In this document: piece after piece, positions 35,301 through 42,607 of the stretch
Layout: the number at the start of each line of letters is the position of its first letter
How positions within the stretch are numbered: the first letter of the stretch is position 1
Source: Flavobacteriales bacterium
GTDB taxonomy: Bacteria; Bacteroidota; Bacteroidia; Flavobacteriales_F; PHOS-HE28
Assembly: GCA_016712535.1 (NCBI GenBank)
Contig: JADJQW010000002.1
Location: 1 to 64,000 of the forward strand
DNA: 64,000 nucleotides
Direction of reading: 5' to 3'
Made by a program: the position numbers and the translations under genes
Notes under the pieces: model-generated
What the model was told of the DNA's origin: nothing
The model's database searches: none
Seen by the model: only the letters and a program-made list of their open reading frames with translations

Positions 35301-36268
35301 CCAGTCAGTTCAACAACATGGTGCAGATCCGAATGCGCTCGCTGCAGGGCTTCACCTTACGGCCGGACGAGAAGCTCACTTACCTCTACCATTTCCGCAC
35401 CTCTCAGTACAACACCTTGGCCGCGAAGGCCGCAGGAATCGTTCACAGCGCGACCACGGCCACGGCACTGGCCACCATACCCCCGCGTGAAGTGCTCGAC
35501 ATCACCTTCGGGGGCGAGCTCTTCGATGTGTACGATGTGCGCGGCCAACCATACGGCGGAACGAACAACCAGCCCGCATGGCGCGCCGGACCCTTGGTGC
35601 GCATGTTGGATCCCCACACCGACGCCTGGTTCACCGATTGGGCTCAGCCGAAGCTCTACGACTACTATGATGTGCTGCGGAATTCGGGGTGCACGGCGCA
35701 CCGGCTCATCCGGGCCAACCCGGACACGCTCGGAATACCGCCCAAATACACCATCCGCTTCCATCCCACTTGGGAGCCGAAGCCGCCCTTGAGCACTTCA
35801 GAGACCAGCCCATCGCCCTATGGCGCTCCCGCCTCAGCGGGCGCGATCGCCCTGCCCGGCGGTGCGCCCGCGCTGAGCTACATGCGGATGACCACCGGCA
35901 CTGAAGTGGCCAATGATTATGTGCGCCTGCAAACCCTCACCAACCTGGTGATCACCAATTGCGGGCCCGTGACCGCGCCGCCCAACCAGCATGATGATGT
36001 CTATCAGCAGATGGCCGAGCCGTTGCGCAGCAAGGTCATGTCCTTCCAGAACACCTCCTTCCACCGCATGTACCGTGGCAACTACGGCATAGAGCTGCGC
36101 TATGGCGTCCCGCTGCTGCTCTGCGCGGTCATCGAGAGCGCGCCTATAGGCGGGCAGGCCGCAGTGAACGACGGCATCGCCATCTACAACTACCCAAGCG
36201 GTCCGGAAGCGCCAAGGCCTTACATCCCGCCTGGCCTGCCCGGTGGTGGCGGTGTGATAAAGAAGTAA
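29339..36268 (+). CDS. Giant secreted protein with TANFOR-like N-terminus
   Basis: 2309 residues. Signal peptide to about residue 23 (ALHAQG), then LTISTSVLPPYSPSIANYF and a beta-rich stretch that resembles the TANFOR domain of large Bacteroidota surface proteins. Ig/FN-like domains follow to about 600. The middle and later parts (about 640-1680) are long, beta-solenoid- or barrel-like and rich in Gly/Asp, with segments such as GNGIRGSLRASFWKKKIEVL and DDLPGIPLPPAELLAHAPPSY. The C-terminal third has further Ig-like domains, and the end is Pro/Gly-rich (YIPPGLPGGGGVIKK) without a T9SS type A tail. It lies between the barrel gene (3-bp gap) and the FN3 gene (2-bp gap). I see no enzyme motif. 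The TANFOR call rests on the N-terminus only. Confidence 0.75.
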   Translation: MRHVASALIATAAAVLLSAALHAQGEYPLTISTSVLPPYSPSIANYFSSSSNVAFVIFNSTTETKRVYLAGSITRIPEEDLSATVDGQQAWSAPPLIVPPGSNYFTGDNLVPILNAINGNPATLVGDGLEDQLRLGVIPEGEYELCLRVYDYDVPGTALSADGCRIFTIRELEPPEPLAPSCQDDGVGEMVTPQDPQFILFNWFLPGGVPPGVTFSYEFRLVRIESPTNAQAALETSTDVVYETSVPTNQLIYTQMMPALEPGRMYAWWVRAVPFPSDAALVRNNGYMRPCTFTYQEHGDTEFGLSFPVQQDTLPWDLIPIMARFEPHAPPNDDLTTGKFWSRLDVYKDGAFLNRTFRHTQTNEIDWGRGYYHSQMELLGNPSDFTEEQARHINIYTNSPDAEGRFKRGSSYALSADLRTKNRAGLDVRYGDAEGIFVSGMGRPRPLTPANNALLPKNGGDTTITGFAPVMLRFQTADEPMALRPPFPIRILYGSNAPTQTHGQAHERWRLEVSRSATMTSPILVRSKVLGPVQLIDDACSDACVKDQFYRLDSVEFAPADTGTYYWRVAWLQDPGSEAGATYHDGPVRMFRVAADTTAPPAEEEVRPRECVSICRAAPTPMAQRVPVTSAAVTDTIAIGLFRMRITEIAWAGGTASGEGLIPVPFMNCPMKVSFTDAQINAQKVMYQGDVYGRYDNESIVPAAWRMGAGLAAGFSPSAVQQIDDYLNAAGRLTMQLTGNSPMGLPIGIAADVPGGRFTVGIVGMQFTDTVAKLNAMMSVPVPELGFNYGLGVTDQVFHPDGVGCPDSDAMLYLVDDVRVGIGGDSLVMKGTRFDPANHMAVVDSGTYAAWDCRGFRALQIDAQWRFDREHLKEDRPDGTSGPEKIVAAMKMRTGRGGLMGRVDFNKPFHIDGAEGWGFDVQEAWLDMASYANPPEMSLEPAVAQHIGLTDAQGAAQAAWRGFYLKRAMLRLPNGVKRFGSTERVSGVVDDLVVNGDGLTASFKLANLLGENEGDLAGWAISLDTLRMDIVQNSFHQTGIKGRIRTSVSSTLLDYSGVFRQSLTNDDHWLEFLVQPQEDLSFPIPFLYSSLELEETSTLTAVIANEGSTTSARAKATLHGRLNLATPETAPVQLNFTGIEFQDLWFSTDAPYTNIDSAVSFSYASPQKYMGVALEEEDAQLSNGGTASGFPVSITEVKGERTTIDGKPAAGIAYDINLQLVDNSNIFRATTRVATLGVLNTSSIHEWGAHEMRLDSIGVEGDNGAVDIHGGLRWYRDSPTYGNGIRGSLRASFWKKKIEVLANAQFGDKSGSRYWYVDAMLAKEGGFNKPSAFTVYGFGGAAWYHMRRNGALPLSTEITAQEIENVGDSLFEPGITLSGMSFTPDASIGLGFQGTIIFGDPSSGYAYNGDATLGAQFSSTGGIETLSLTTNLALLHKREDTGHVPLKGDGSISYDFANDVLAANFNVFVDVKAAETSVLYGNGPQKRAGAIALYIGPENWHLLLGTPSERVGLTAAGFISGGFYFMLGDDLPGIPLPPAELLAHAPPSYFAGRADIGDASGIAFGANLPFSKRDTVVVFRYHIQGEVGFDILFRLSDGMECLNIPDPGIGPFYAEGQAYGYIDASVGIYVDIWLASGEFHLFDVSAGGLFQCGFANPSWLSGFIYGTYDILHGAISGSVTLPFKAGQRCQVPENGMLANLNPIGDLSPEDKDGLPPGCANAALCGVDCGIEPEVVFNLKIDSPFTMQQINSNGSRTTRTFRIVKEAFELKRNGAVLAGTQTFNAAQDHLSMRPSQYLEPLSTHTITIKLRGEERLANGQWAQVMHNNAPVRWERTHTFKTNEGIKELTAGNVDVSYPFLGQRYFLQDECRMGKIICKSDLSNQPVFKTRPGRRRVFKAVFLPINGGTPLEKPATATHFEKSVINFEIPALLNSRTYALRIVARDEIDFGTMEISGDGLASGGSTPQMPGFPGASSSSMPVASVTTNTTSQFNNMVQIRMRSLQGFTLRPDEKLTYLYHFRTSQYNTLAAKAAGIVHSATTATALATIPPREVLDITFGGELFDVYDVRGQPYGGTNNQPAWRAGPLVRMLDPHTDAWFTDWAQPKLYDYYDVLRNSGCTAHRLIRANPDTLGIPPKYTIRFHPTWEPKPPLSTSETSPSPYGAPASAGAIALPGGAPALSYMRMTTGTEVANDYVRLQTLTNLVITNCGPVTAPPNQHDDVYQQMAEPLRSKVMSFQNTSFHRMYRGNYGIELRYGVPLLLCAVIESAPIGGQAAVNDGIAIYNYPSGPEAPRPYIPPGLPGGGGVIKK

Positions 36269-36270
36269 CC

Positions 36271-38325
36271 ATGCGCAACCTTTTCCTCCTCCTCGCAGCG
36301 CTCGTCGGCATCTCCATTCAAGCGCAGCACGTGCGCCTCGTTGCGCGCAATACAGCCGATTCCGTAGTGCTGCGCTGGGCGGCCAGCGACCCCGCCGCCT
36401 GGCGAGCGAGCAATGTGCATGGCTACCGCGTGGAGCGCCTGCTGATCAACGAGCGCACCTCCCGGAGCAGCAAGTGGACCACAGTCGGGCCAGAGCGCCA
36501 CTTGCCGCTTTCGCTCGAAGCCATGAAGCTCCGCTACGCTGCGGACCACCCGTGGGCTGGCGCGGTCGCGCAACTGCTGCACGGGAGAATGGAAGGGACT
36601 AGAACGCCGGAGACGGACCTCGTGGCCGCCGCGCGAATGGCCGATGCGCAAACAATGGAATGGTCCATGTGCATGCTCGTCGCCGACATGGACGCCACCA
36701 TGGCCGACGCCCTTGGCCTGCGGTGCGTGGACCGCAACGCGGCACCCGACGCCAACTACCTCTATCGCGTGATCGCGCTCGATGCCACGCGGCCCGATAC
36801 GGCCGTGGTGGCGGTGAACCGCGCCTGGGGTGAAGACCCTGTGCCGCATGGCCCGGCCATTTGGACCGATGAGCGCGAAGGGAAGGTGCAGTTGCGCTGG
36901 GAGGCACAAAAGGGCGTGGCGTCCTTCAGTGCCTATTGGGTGGAACGCTCGAGCGATGGCAAGAGCTGGCAGCGCCTTAACCGAAGGCCCTACGTGCCTA
37001 CGGGCGAGATGGGGAAACCCCTTGAGGTGGTCTACTGGATGGACACGACGATCACGGCGAACTACCAGCCGATGCGCTATCGCGTGCTGGGCATCACGCC
37101 CTTCGGCGATGTCAGCGCGGATGCGCCGGTGGTCACGGCCATGGGCCGTGACCGCACACCGCCCGCGGCTCCGGAGATCACCGCCGTGAAGGATGAGCGC
37201 GGGAAGCTGGTGGTGCATTGGGATCAGCCAGCACCGGTGACGGACCTGAAGGGCTATGCCGTTGAGAAATCACAGCAGAGCAACGGCATGTATTACCCGC
37301 TCCACAACGGCCTGCTGCCGCCCAGCGCCCGGCAATTCACGGACACATCAACCTTCCTCCTGGGAGAGAATCACTATCGCATTGCAGCGATCGATACCGC
37401 AGGCAACCGGATGAACTCCAATCCCGGCTACGGCTTCCTCATCGATAGCATCGCGCCTGCGCCCCCCACCGGCCTTTCAGGCAGCATCGACTCGAGCGGC
37501 GTGGTCACCGTGCGCTGGCGTTTAGGCAAGGAGATGGACATCCTCGGCTATCGGGTGTTCTTCGCCAACGCGCCGGACCATGCGTTCAATAATCTCTCGC
37601 CGCAGCCTGTGGCCGACACCACCTTCACCGACACGCTCCAGCTGCGCACGCTCACCAAGCGCATCCACTACAAGGTGGTTGCCGTTGATCGCAACTTCAA
37701 CCACAGCGGCCTCAGCGCCATGCTCACGCTCACGCGCCCGGACGTGATCGCACCTGCTGCACCGGTGATGAAGCGCTACACGGTGAGCGATAGCGCCGTG
37801 CTGATCGACTTTGTGCCGAGCCACAGCAAGGACGTGAGCCGCCACGAGCTGCTGCGCCGGATCCATCCCGATACCGCATGGTCGTTGGTGTCGGCAATTC
37901 CTGCTCCCTCGGAGCAACGAACCTGGCTTGACCAGGATGTGAGCGGCCCCGCCTACTACGCCTACAGCCTCGTTGCTGTGGATAGCGCCGGCAATCGATC
38001 CGCGCATGCGCGCCCCATGGAGGTGCGCGTGCCACGCGGCAGCAAGCGGCCCGGCGCGACCGAGGTGAGCGCCGTCGCAGTGGATGGACGCACGGTACAG
38101 GTGAGCTGGAAGCATCCGCCGGCGCCGGTTCGCCATTACCTGTTGCTGCGGTCAAAGGAAGGCGCGCCTCCAGTGGCCATCGGCTCCGCCCCGCGAGATG
38201 CCCGGACCTTCACGGATATCCGATTGCCAGGCAAGGGCAGCTACACCTACATGGTGCAAGCCGTATTCCCTGATGGTGGCGCGGCGCCCATCGCAACGGC
38301 GTACGCCGCTGTAGTCCTGCCATAG
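36271..38325 (+). CDS. Secreted fibronectin type III repeat protein
   Basis: 684 residues with a signal peptide (MRNLFLLLAALVGISIQAQ) and then about six FN3-like domains, recognised by the recurring pattern of VVLRWAA / YRVER / YLYRVIALD and KLVVHWDQP / LKGYAVEKS / HYRIAAIDTAGN. No catalytic motif and no T9SS tail are present. It is the third gene of the barrel-TANFOR-FN3 unit, 2 bp after the previous stop. FN3 arrays mediate protein or glycan contacts, so a binding or scaffolding role with its two partners is plausible. Confidence 0.85.
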   Translation: MRNLFLLLAALVGISIQAQHVRLVARNTADSVVLRWAASDPAAWRASNVHGYRVERLLINERTSRSSKWTTVGPERHLPLSLEAMKLRYAADHPWAGAVAQLLHGRMEGTRTPETDLVAAARMADAQTMEWSMCMLVADMDATMADALGLRCVDRNAAPDANYLYRVIALDATRPDTAVVAVNRAWGEDPVPHGPAIWTDEREGKVQLRWEAQKGVASFSAYWVERSSDGKSWQRLNRRPYVPTGEMGKPLEVVYWMDTTITANYQPMRYRVLGITPFGDVSADAPVVTAMGRDRTPPAAPEITAVKDERGKLVVHWDQPAPVTDLKGYAVEKSQQSNGMYYPLHNGLLPPSARQFTDTSTFLLGENHYRIAAIDTAGNRMNSNPGYGFLIDSIAPAPPTGLSGSIDSSGVVTVRWRLGKEMDILGYRVFFANAPDHAFNNLSPQPVADTTFTDTLQLRTLTKRIHYKVVAVDRNFNHSGLSAMLTLTRPDVIAPAAPVMKRYTVSDSAVLIDFVPSHSKDVSRHELLRRIHPDTAWSLVSAIPAPSEQRTWLDQDVSGPAYYAYSLVAVDSAGNRSAHARPMEVRVPRGSKRPGATEVSAVAVDGRTVQVSWKHPPAPVRHYLLLRSKEGAPPVAIGSAPRDARTFTDIRLPGKGSYTYMVQAVFPDGGAAPIATAYAAVVLP

Positions 38326-38330
38326 CGCCC

Positions 38331-38378
38331 GTACTACTGATGTGGTATTGATGGCGCTGAGCGCCTCGGGTTGCTTCG
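38331..38378 (+). promoter_or_regulatory. Promoter module 4: before the small T9SS protein and collagen-like protein
   Basis: GTACTACTGATGTGGTAT (38331-38348), 22 bp, then TTGCTTCG (38371-38378). It begins 5 bp after the FN3 gene stop and ends 20 bp before the ATG at 38399, the same distance as in module 3. Confidence 0.7.
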
Positions 38379-38398
38379 CTACCCCAATGCCCACGACC

Positions 38399-38872
38399 AT
38401 GCGCGCTTCTCTGATCGCCCTTCTGTTGGGTTCGCCCATCCTTTCTTCCGCACAGGAAGTGATCGGCACAGGAGGCGCCTACCACACCAGCGGTACTGCT
38501 GGACTGTCCTACACCATCGGTGAGCCGGTGACCGCCACCGTGGGCAACGCCAGCACCACGCTTACGCAAGGCTTCCAGCAGCCATGGGCGGACATCAACA
38601 CGGTGGTGGATGACCCCGTGACCGATGGCCCGAGCATCAACGTGTACCCGAACCCCGTGCGCCACATCCTGCACATCGCCATGGACGGCACGCCCGAGGG
38701 GCACCACTATGTGCTTCACGACGCCGCCGGAAGACAAGTGACCGATGGCCGGATCGGTTCCGCCATCACCGACCTCGACATGGAGCCCTTCGCCAGCGGC
38801 AGCTACTACCTGCGCGTACTCGGGCCGAACGACAACAGCGGGCGCTCATTCAAGATCTCCGTCACCCACTAA
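38399..38872 (+). CDS. Small T9SS type A sorting-domain protein
   Basis: 157 residues from 38399 (signal peptide MRASLIALLLGSPILSSAQ; an in-frame ATG at 38387 is possible). The mature part has GTGGAYHTSGTAGLSYTIGE, seen in many short Bacteroidota surface proteins, and a C-terminal T9SS type A domain starting INVYPNPVRHILHIAM and ending FKISVTH. T9SS exports such proteins across the outer membrane, usually with removal of the tail. The collagen-like gene begins 3 bp downstream, so both share promoter module 4. Confidence 0.85.
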   Translation: MRASLIALLLGSPILSSAQEVIGTGGAYHTSGTAGLSYTIGEPVTATVGNASTTLTQGFQQPWADINTVVDDPVTDGPSINVYPNPVRHILHIAMDGTPEGHHYVLHDAAGRQVTDGRIGSAITDLDMEPFASGSYYLRVLGPNDNSGRSFKISVTH

Positions 38873-38875
38873 GCC

Positions 38876-41800
38876 ATGAAAAAGACCCTCCTCCTCCTCA
38901 CCGCCATGGCGCTCACCCTTGGCGCACTGGCCCAAGCGCCGCAGCGCATCAGCTACCAGGCCATCCTGCGCGATGCCGGCGGCGCCATACAGCCCAACAC
39001 CAGCGCCACGCTCGGCCTGGCCGTGCTGCAAGGCAGCGCCAGTGGCCCCGTGGTGTACAATGAGAACCACGCGGTGACCACCAACGGATTCGGCCTGGCC
39101 AACGTGGCCATCGGAGGCGGCACCGTGGTGAGCGGCAGTTTCGCGGCCATTGATTGGAGCAACGGCCCCTATTTCGTGCGCACCAGCGTGAACGGCACGC
39201 CGATCGGCACCACGCAATTGCTGAGTGTTCCGTACGCGCTCTTCGCGGAGCAGAGCAACACTCCGGGGCCTGCGGGGCCGCAAGGACCGGCCGGCCCACA
39301 AGGACCAGCTGGCGCGGATGGTACAGGGGTGACCATCCTTGGCTCGCTCACGAATGTGAATCAACTGCCCGGGTCAGGTAACCCAGGCGATGCATACCTG
39401 GTGAACGGAAGCCTTTACGTTTGGAGCGATAACACGAACTCGTGGGAGAACGTGGGATCCATCCAAGGCCCTGCAGGGCCGCAAGGCGCAGCTGGTACGG
39501 ATGGACGCACGATCCTGAACGGAGCGAGCAACCCCACAGCTGGAACAGGATCGAATGGCGACTTCTACATCAACACATCCACCAATACGCTCTTTGGACC
39601 GAAAACAGCAGGAGCGTGGGGCAGCGGAACATCGCTGATCGGACCGCAAGGACCGCAAGGCGTTGCCGGGCCACAGGGTGCAACGGGCGCCACCGGTGCA
39701 ACCGGAGCCACTGGACCACAAGGGCCGCAAGGCTCACAAGGACCTGCGGGACCCACGGGGCCGCAGGGTCCGGCTGGTGCTGATGGTACCGGCGTCACGA
39801 TCCTCGGAACGCTCACCAATGTGAATCAGCTTCCCGCGAACGGAGACCCGGGTGACGCCTATCTCATCGGGGGCAGTCTCTATGTATGGAGCGAGACCTC
39901 GAACGATTGGGAGAACGTAGGCTCCATACAAGGACCTGCAGGACCGCAGGGTCCGCAAGGACCAACGGGATCTACAGGCGCTACGGGGCCACAAGGTCCT
40001 GCGGGGCCGCAAGGGGCTACAGGCGCCACTGGTGCGCAGGGTGCAGCAGGTGCCGATGGCCGCACCGTGCTCAATGGAACCGGCAACCCGACTGGTGGCA
40101 TCGGCGCGAATGGAGACTTCTATATCAACACCAGCAGCAACACCCTCTTCGGTCCGAAAACCGCCGGCGCATGGGGCAGCGGCGTTTCGCTGGTAGGTCC
40201 GCAAGGAGCAACGGGCGCTACGGGCGCCACCGGACCGCAAGGACCACAGGGCAATACCGGAGCAACGGGAGCGACCGGTTCGCAAGGGCCAGCAGGTCCA
40301 GCTGGGGCAACGGGCGCCACCGGTCCTCAAGGACCACAGGGAGCAACGGGACCACAAGGTGCCGCAGGCGCAGATGGCCGCACGGTGCTGAACGGTGCGT
40401 CTAACCCAACCGGGGGCACTGGCGCAAATGGAGACTTCTACATCAACACTACCAGCAACACGCTCTTCGGCCCGAAGACCGGAGGCGCATGGGGCAGCGG
40501 CGTTTCGCTAGTAGGTCCGCAAGGAGCTACGGGCGCTACGGGTGCAACCGGACCGCAGGGACCACAGGGCAACACCGGAGCAACAGGCGCGACCGGTTCG
40601 CAAGGGCCAGCAGGTCCAGCTGGGGCAATGGGCGCCACCGGTGCAACAGGACCACAAGGGCCTGCTGGAGCAACCGGTGCGACAGGGCCACAAGGCGCGC
40701 CAGGCACCAATGGCACCAACGGTGCTGATGGCCGCACGGTGCTGAACGGTACGGGCAACCCAACAGCGGGCACCGGCGCGAATGGAGACTTCTACATCAA
40801 TACCTCCTCGAACACCTTGTTCGGACCGAAGACCGGAGGCGCGTGGGGCAGTGGCGTATCACTCGTGGGTCCACAGGGAGCGACGGGCGCCACCGGTGCA
40901 ACAGGACCACAAGGGCCTGCTGGAGCAACAGGTGCAACGGGACCACAAGGTCCGCAGGGCGCTCCAGGAACCAATGGCACGAACGGCACCAATGGGCTCA
41001 ATGGAAAGACGGTGCTCAATGGTGCCGCGGACCCAACCGGAGGCATCGGCACCGATGGCGACTTCTACATCAACACCACCACCGATTTCATCTTCGGACC
41101 GAAGACCGCTGGAGCATGGGGTACAGGCACCTCGTTGGTTGGACCGCAAGGGCCTGCTGGCGGAGGAAGCGGTTGGCTGCTCACCGGTAACGCCGGGATC
41201 GATCCGGCAGCGAATTTCCTCGGCACCACCGATGCGCAACCGTTGAACTTCCGAATGAACAACATCGGCTCAGGCACGATCAATAACGTCACACGGAATA
41301 CTGCGCTTGGCTCTCTCACGCTGAACGCATCGCCCACCGGGAACTGGAATTCGGCCTTCGGCTATGAGGCGCTTCGCTTCCTCACCACTGGCACCTTCAA
41401 TGCTGCCGTTGGCGCGCGCGCCTTGAAGGCGAACACGACCGGATACGACAATTCAGCCGTCGGCACCGAAGCGATGACAGCGAACACGACCGGGTACCGG
41501 AATAGTGCCTTCGGCGCAGCCTCGTTGTACCAGAACATCTCGGGGCGCTACAATACCGCAGTGGGCGTCTACGCGCTCTTCGGGGGACAGACGGGGTCTT
41601 CCAACGTAGCGATAGGGGTATCTGCCCTTCAGAACAACGTTGACCGGAAGAATATCGTGGCCGTCGGGGACAGCGCGCTCTACAACAACAGTATCGGCGC
41701 CGGGCCTATTGATGATATCGACGTCCCGAATCAAGCGATGTTCAACACAGCCGTGGGTTCAAAGTCGCTCTTTGCGAATACGACGGGTAACCGGAACACC

Positions 41801-42538
41801 GCGTTGGGTCATAGCACTTTGGATGCGAACGTCATCGGAGACGCGAACACCGCATTGGGCTATGCCGCGCTCTCGTCGAGTACAGGTGGCAATAGCAGCA
41901 CTGCCGTGGGATCCGGTGCGATGAGCAATACGACGGCCTCGTTCAACACGGCCTTGGGCGCATTAACCGGTCCAACTTCGAATTCCTTCAGCAATACCAC
42001 TTCGCTGGGTTACCAGGCAGCATGCACTGCGGGCAACATGGTGCGCTTGGGCAATAGCGCGGTCAGCAGCATCGGTGGCTATGCCGGCTGGACGAATATC
42101 AGCGATGCCCGGGTGAAGAACAATGTGCAAGCGAACGTCCCCGGCTTGGCCTTCATCACGCGCCTGCGCCCGGTGACCTATCACTTGAACGTGGACAAGA
42201 TCGCCGCCCACCTTGGCGAGGACATGCAGCTCGACAAGAACGGCAACCGCATCCCATTGCCCTTGGCTCCTGAAATGGCTCAAGCCCGTGCTGAGAAATC
42301 AGCAATTCTCCAAACCGGCTTCATCGCGCAAGAGGTGGAAGCTGCCGCGCAAGAGGTCGGGTTCGACTTCAGCGGCGTGGATAAGGCCGAAAATGGCGAT
42401 GGCCTTGTAGGCCTGCGTTACGCCGAATTCGTCGTTCCGCTCGTGAAGGCTGTGCAGGAGCAACAGGCCCAGATCGAAGAGCAGCAGAAGGAGATCGCCG
42501 AGCTGAAGGCATTGGTGCAACAGCTCCTGAAACGCTGA
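38876..42538 (+). CDS. Collagen-like fibre protein with YadA-head-like repeats and S74 chaperone domain
   Basis: 1220 residues. Signal peptide (MKKTLLLLTAMALTLGALAQ), then an N-terminal domain common in Bacteroidota fibres (APQRISYQAILRDAGG). Residues about 125-760 alternate Gly-X-Y collagen runs with a repeated globular unit (GRTVLNG..NPT.G.G.NGDFYIN). The next region has repeated NSAFG/NTAVG strands like the YadA/Hep_Hag head. The C-terminus is an S74-type intramolecular chaperone: SDARVKNNVQANVPG holds the autocleavage Ser, and a terminal coiled-coil (QEQQAQIEEQQKEIAELKAL) trimerises it. Predicted product: a self-trimerising extracellular fibre whose S74 tail is cut off after folding. A strong terminator follows. 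Confidence 0.9.
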   Translation: MKKTLLLLTAMALTLGALAQAPQRISYQAILRDAGGAIQPNTSATLGLAVLQGSASGPVVYNENHAVTTNGFGLANVAIGGGTVVSGSFAAIDWSNGPYFVRTSVNGTPIGTTQLLSVPYALFAEQSNTPGPAGPQGPAGPQGPAGADGTGVTILGSLTNVNQLPGSGNPGDAYLVNGSLYVWSDNTNSWENVGSIQGPAGPQGAAGTDGRTILNGASNPTAGTGSNGDFYINTSTNTLFGPKTAGAWGSGTSLIGPQGPQGVAGPQGATGATGATGATGPQGPQGSQGPAGPTGPQGPAGADGTGVTILGTLTNVNQLPANGDPGDAYLIGGSLYVWSETSNDWENVGSIQGPAGPQGPQGPTGSTGATGPQGPAGPQGATGATGAQGAAGADGRTVLNGTGNPTGGIGANGDFYINTSSNTLFGPKTAGAWGSGVSLVGPQGATGATGATGPQGPQGNTGATGATGSQGPAGPAGATGATGPQGPQGATGPQGAAGADGRTVLNGASNPTGGTGANGDFYINTTSNTLFGPKTGGAWGSGVSLVGPQGATGATGATGPQGPQGNTGATGATGSQGPAGPAGAMGATGATGPQGPAGATGATGPQGAPGTNGTNGADGRTVLNGTGNPTAGTGANGDFYINTSSNTLFGPKTGGAWGSGVSLVGPQGATGATGATGPQGPAGATGATGPQGPQGAPGTNGTNGTNGLNGKTVLNGAADPTGGIGTDGDFYINTTTDFIFGPKTAGAWGTGTSLVGPQGPAGGGSGWLLTGNAGIDPAANFLGTTDAQPLNFRMNNIGSGTINNVTRNTALGSLTLNASPTGNWNSAFGYEALRFLTTGTFNAAVGARALKANTTGYDNSAVGTEAMTANTTGYRNSAFGAASLYQNISGRYNTAVGVYALFGGQTGSSNVAIGVSALQNNVDRKNIVAVGDSALYNNSIGAGPIDDIDVPNQAMFNTAVGSKSLFANTTGNRNTALGHSTLDANVIGDANTALGYAALSSSTGGNSSTAVGSGAMSNTTASFNTALGALTGPTSNSFSNTTSLGYQAACTAGNMVRLGNSAVSSIGGYAGWTNISDARVKNNVQANVPGLAFITRLRPVTYHLNVDKIAAHLGEDMQLDKNGNRIPLPLAPEMAQARAEKSAILQTGFIAQEVEAAAQEVGFDFSGVDKAENGDGLVGLRYAEFVVPLVKAVQEQQAQIEEQQKEIAELKALVQQLLKR
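39256..41162 (+). repeat. Tandem collagen-module repeats within the fibre gene
   Basis: Five copies of a module of one globular insert (GRTVLNG ... FGPKT.GAWG.G) and a following Gly-X-Y run, spaced about 280-550 bp apart (inserts near 39508, 40057, 40376, 40728, 41002). Copies at 40057-40730 are nearly identical at the DNA level, pointing to recent duplication and likely length variation between strains. Confidence 0.85.
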
Positions 42539-42551
42539 TCAGCGATCCCTC

Positions 42552-42594
42552 CGGGCGGGCATCGAAGGCAATCCCCTCCTTCGATGCCCGCCCG
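42552..42594 (+). terminator. Terminator after the collagen-like gene
   Basis: Perfect 17-bp stem (42552-42568 with 42578-42594, sequence CGGGCGGGCATCGAAGG and its complement), 9-nt loop, followed by TCTCGTT. It lies between the fibre gene stop and the adenylate cyclase gene. Confidence 0.8.
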
Positions 42595-42607
42595 TCTCGT
42601 TCCAGCC

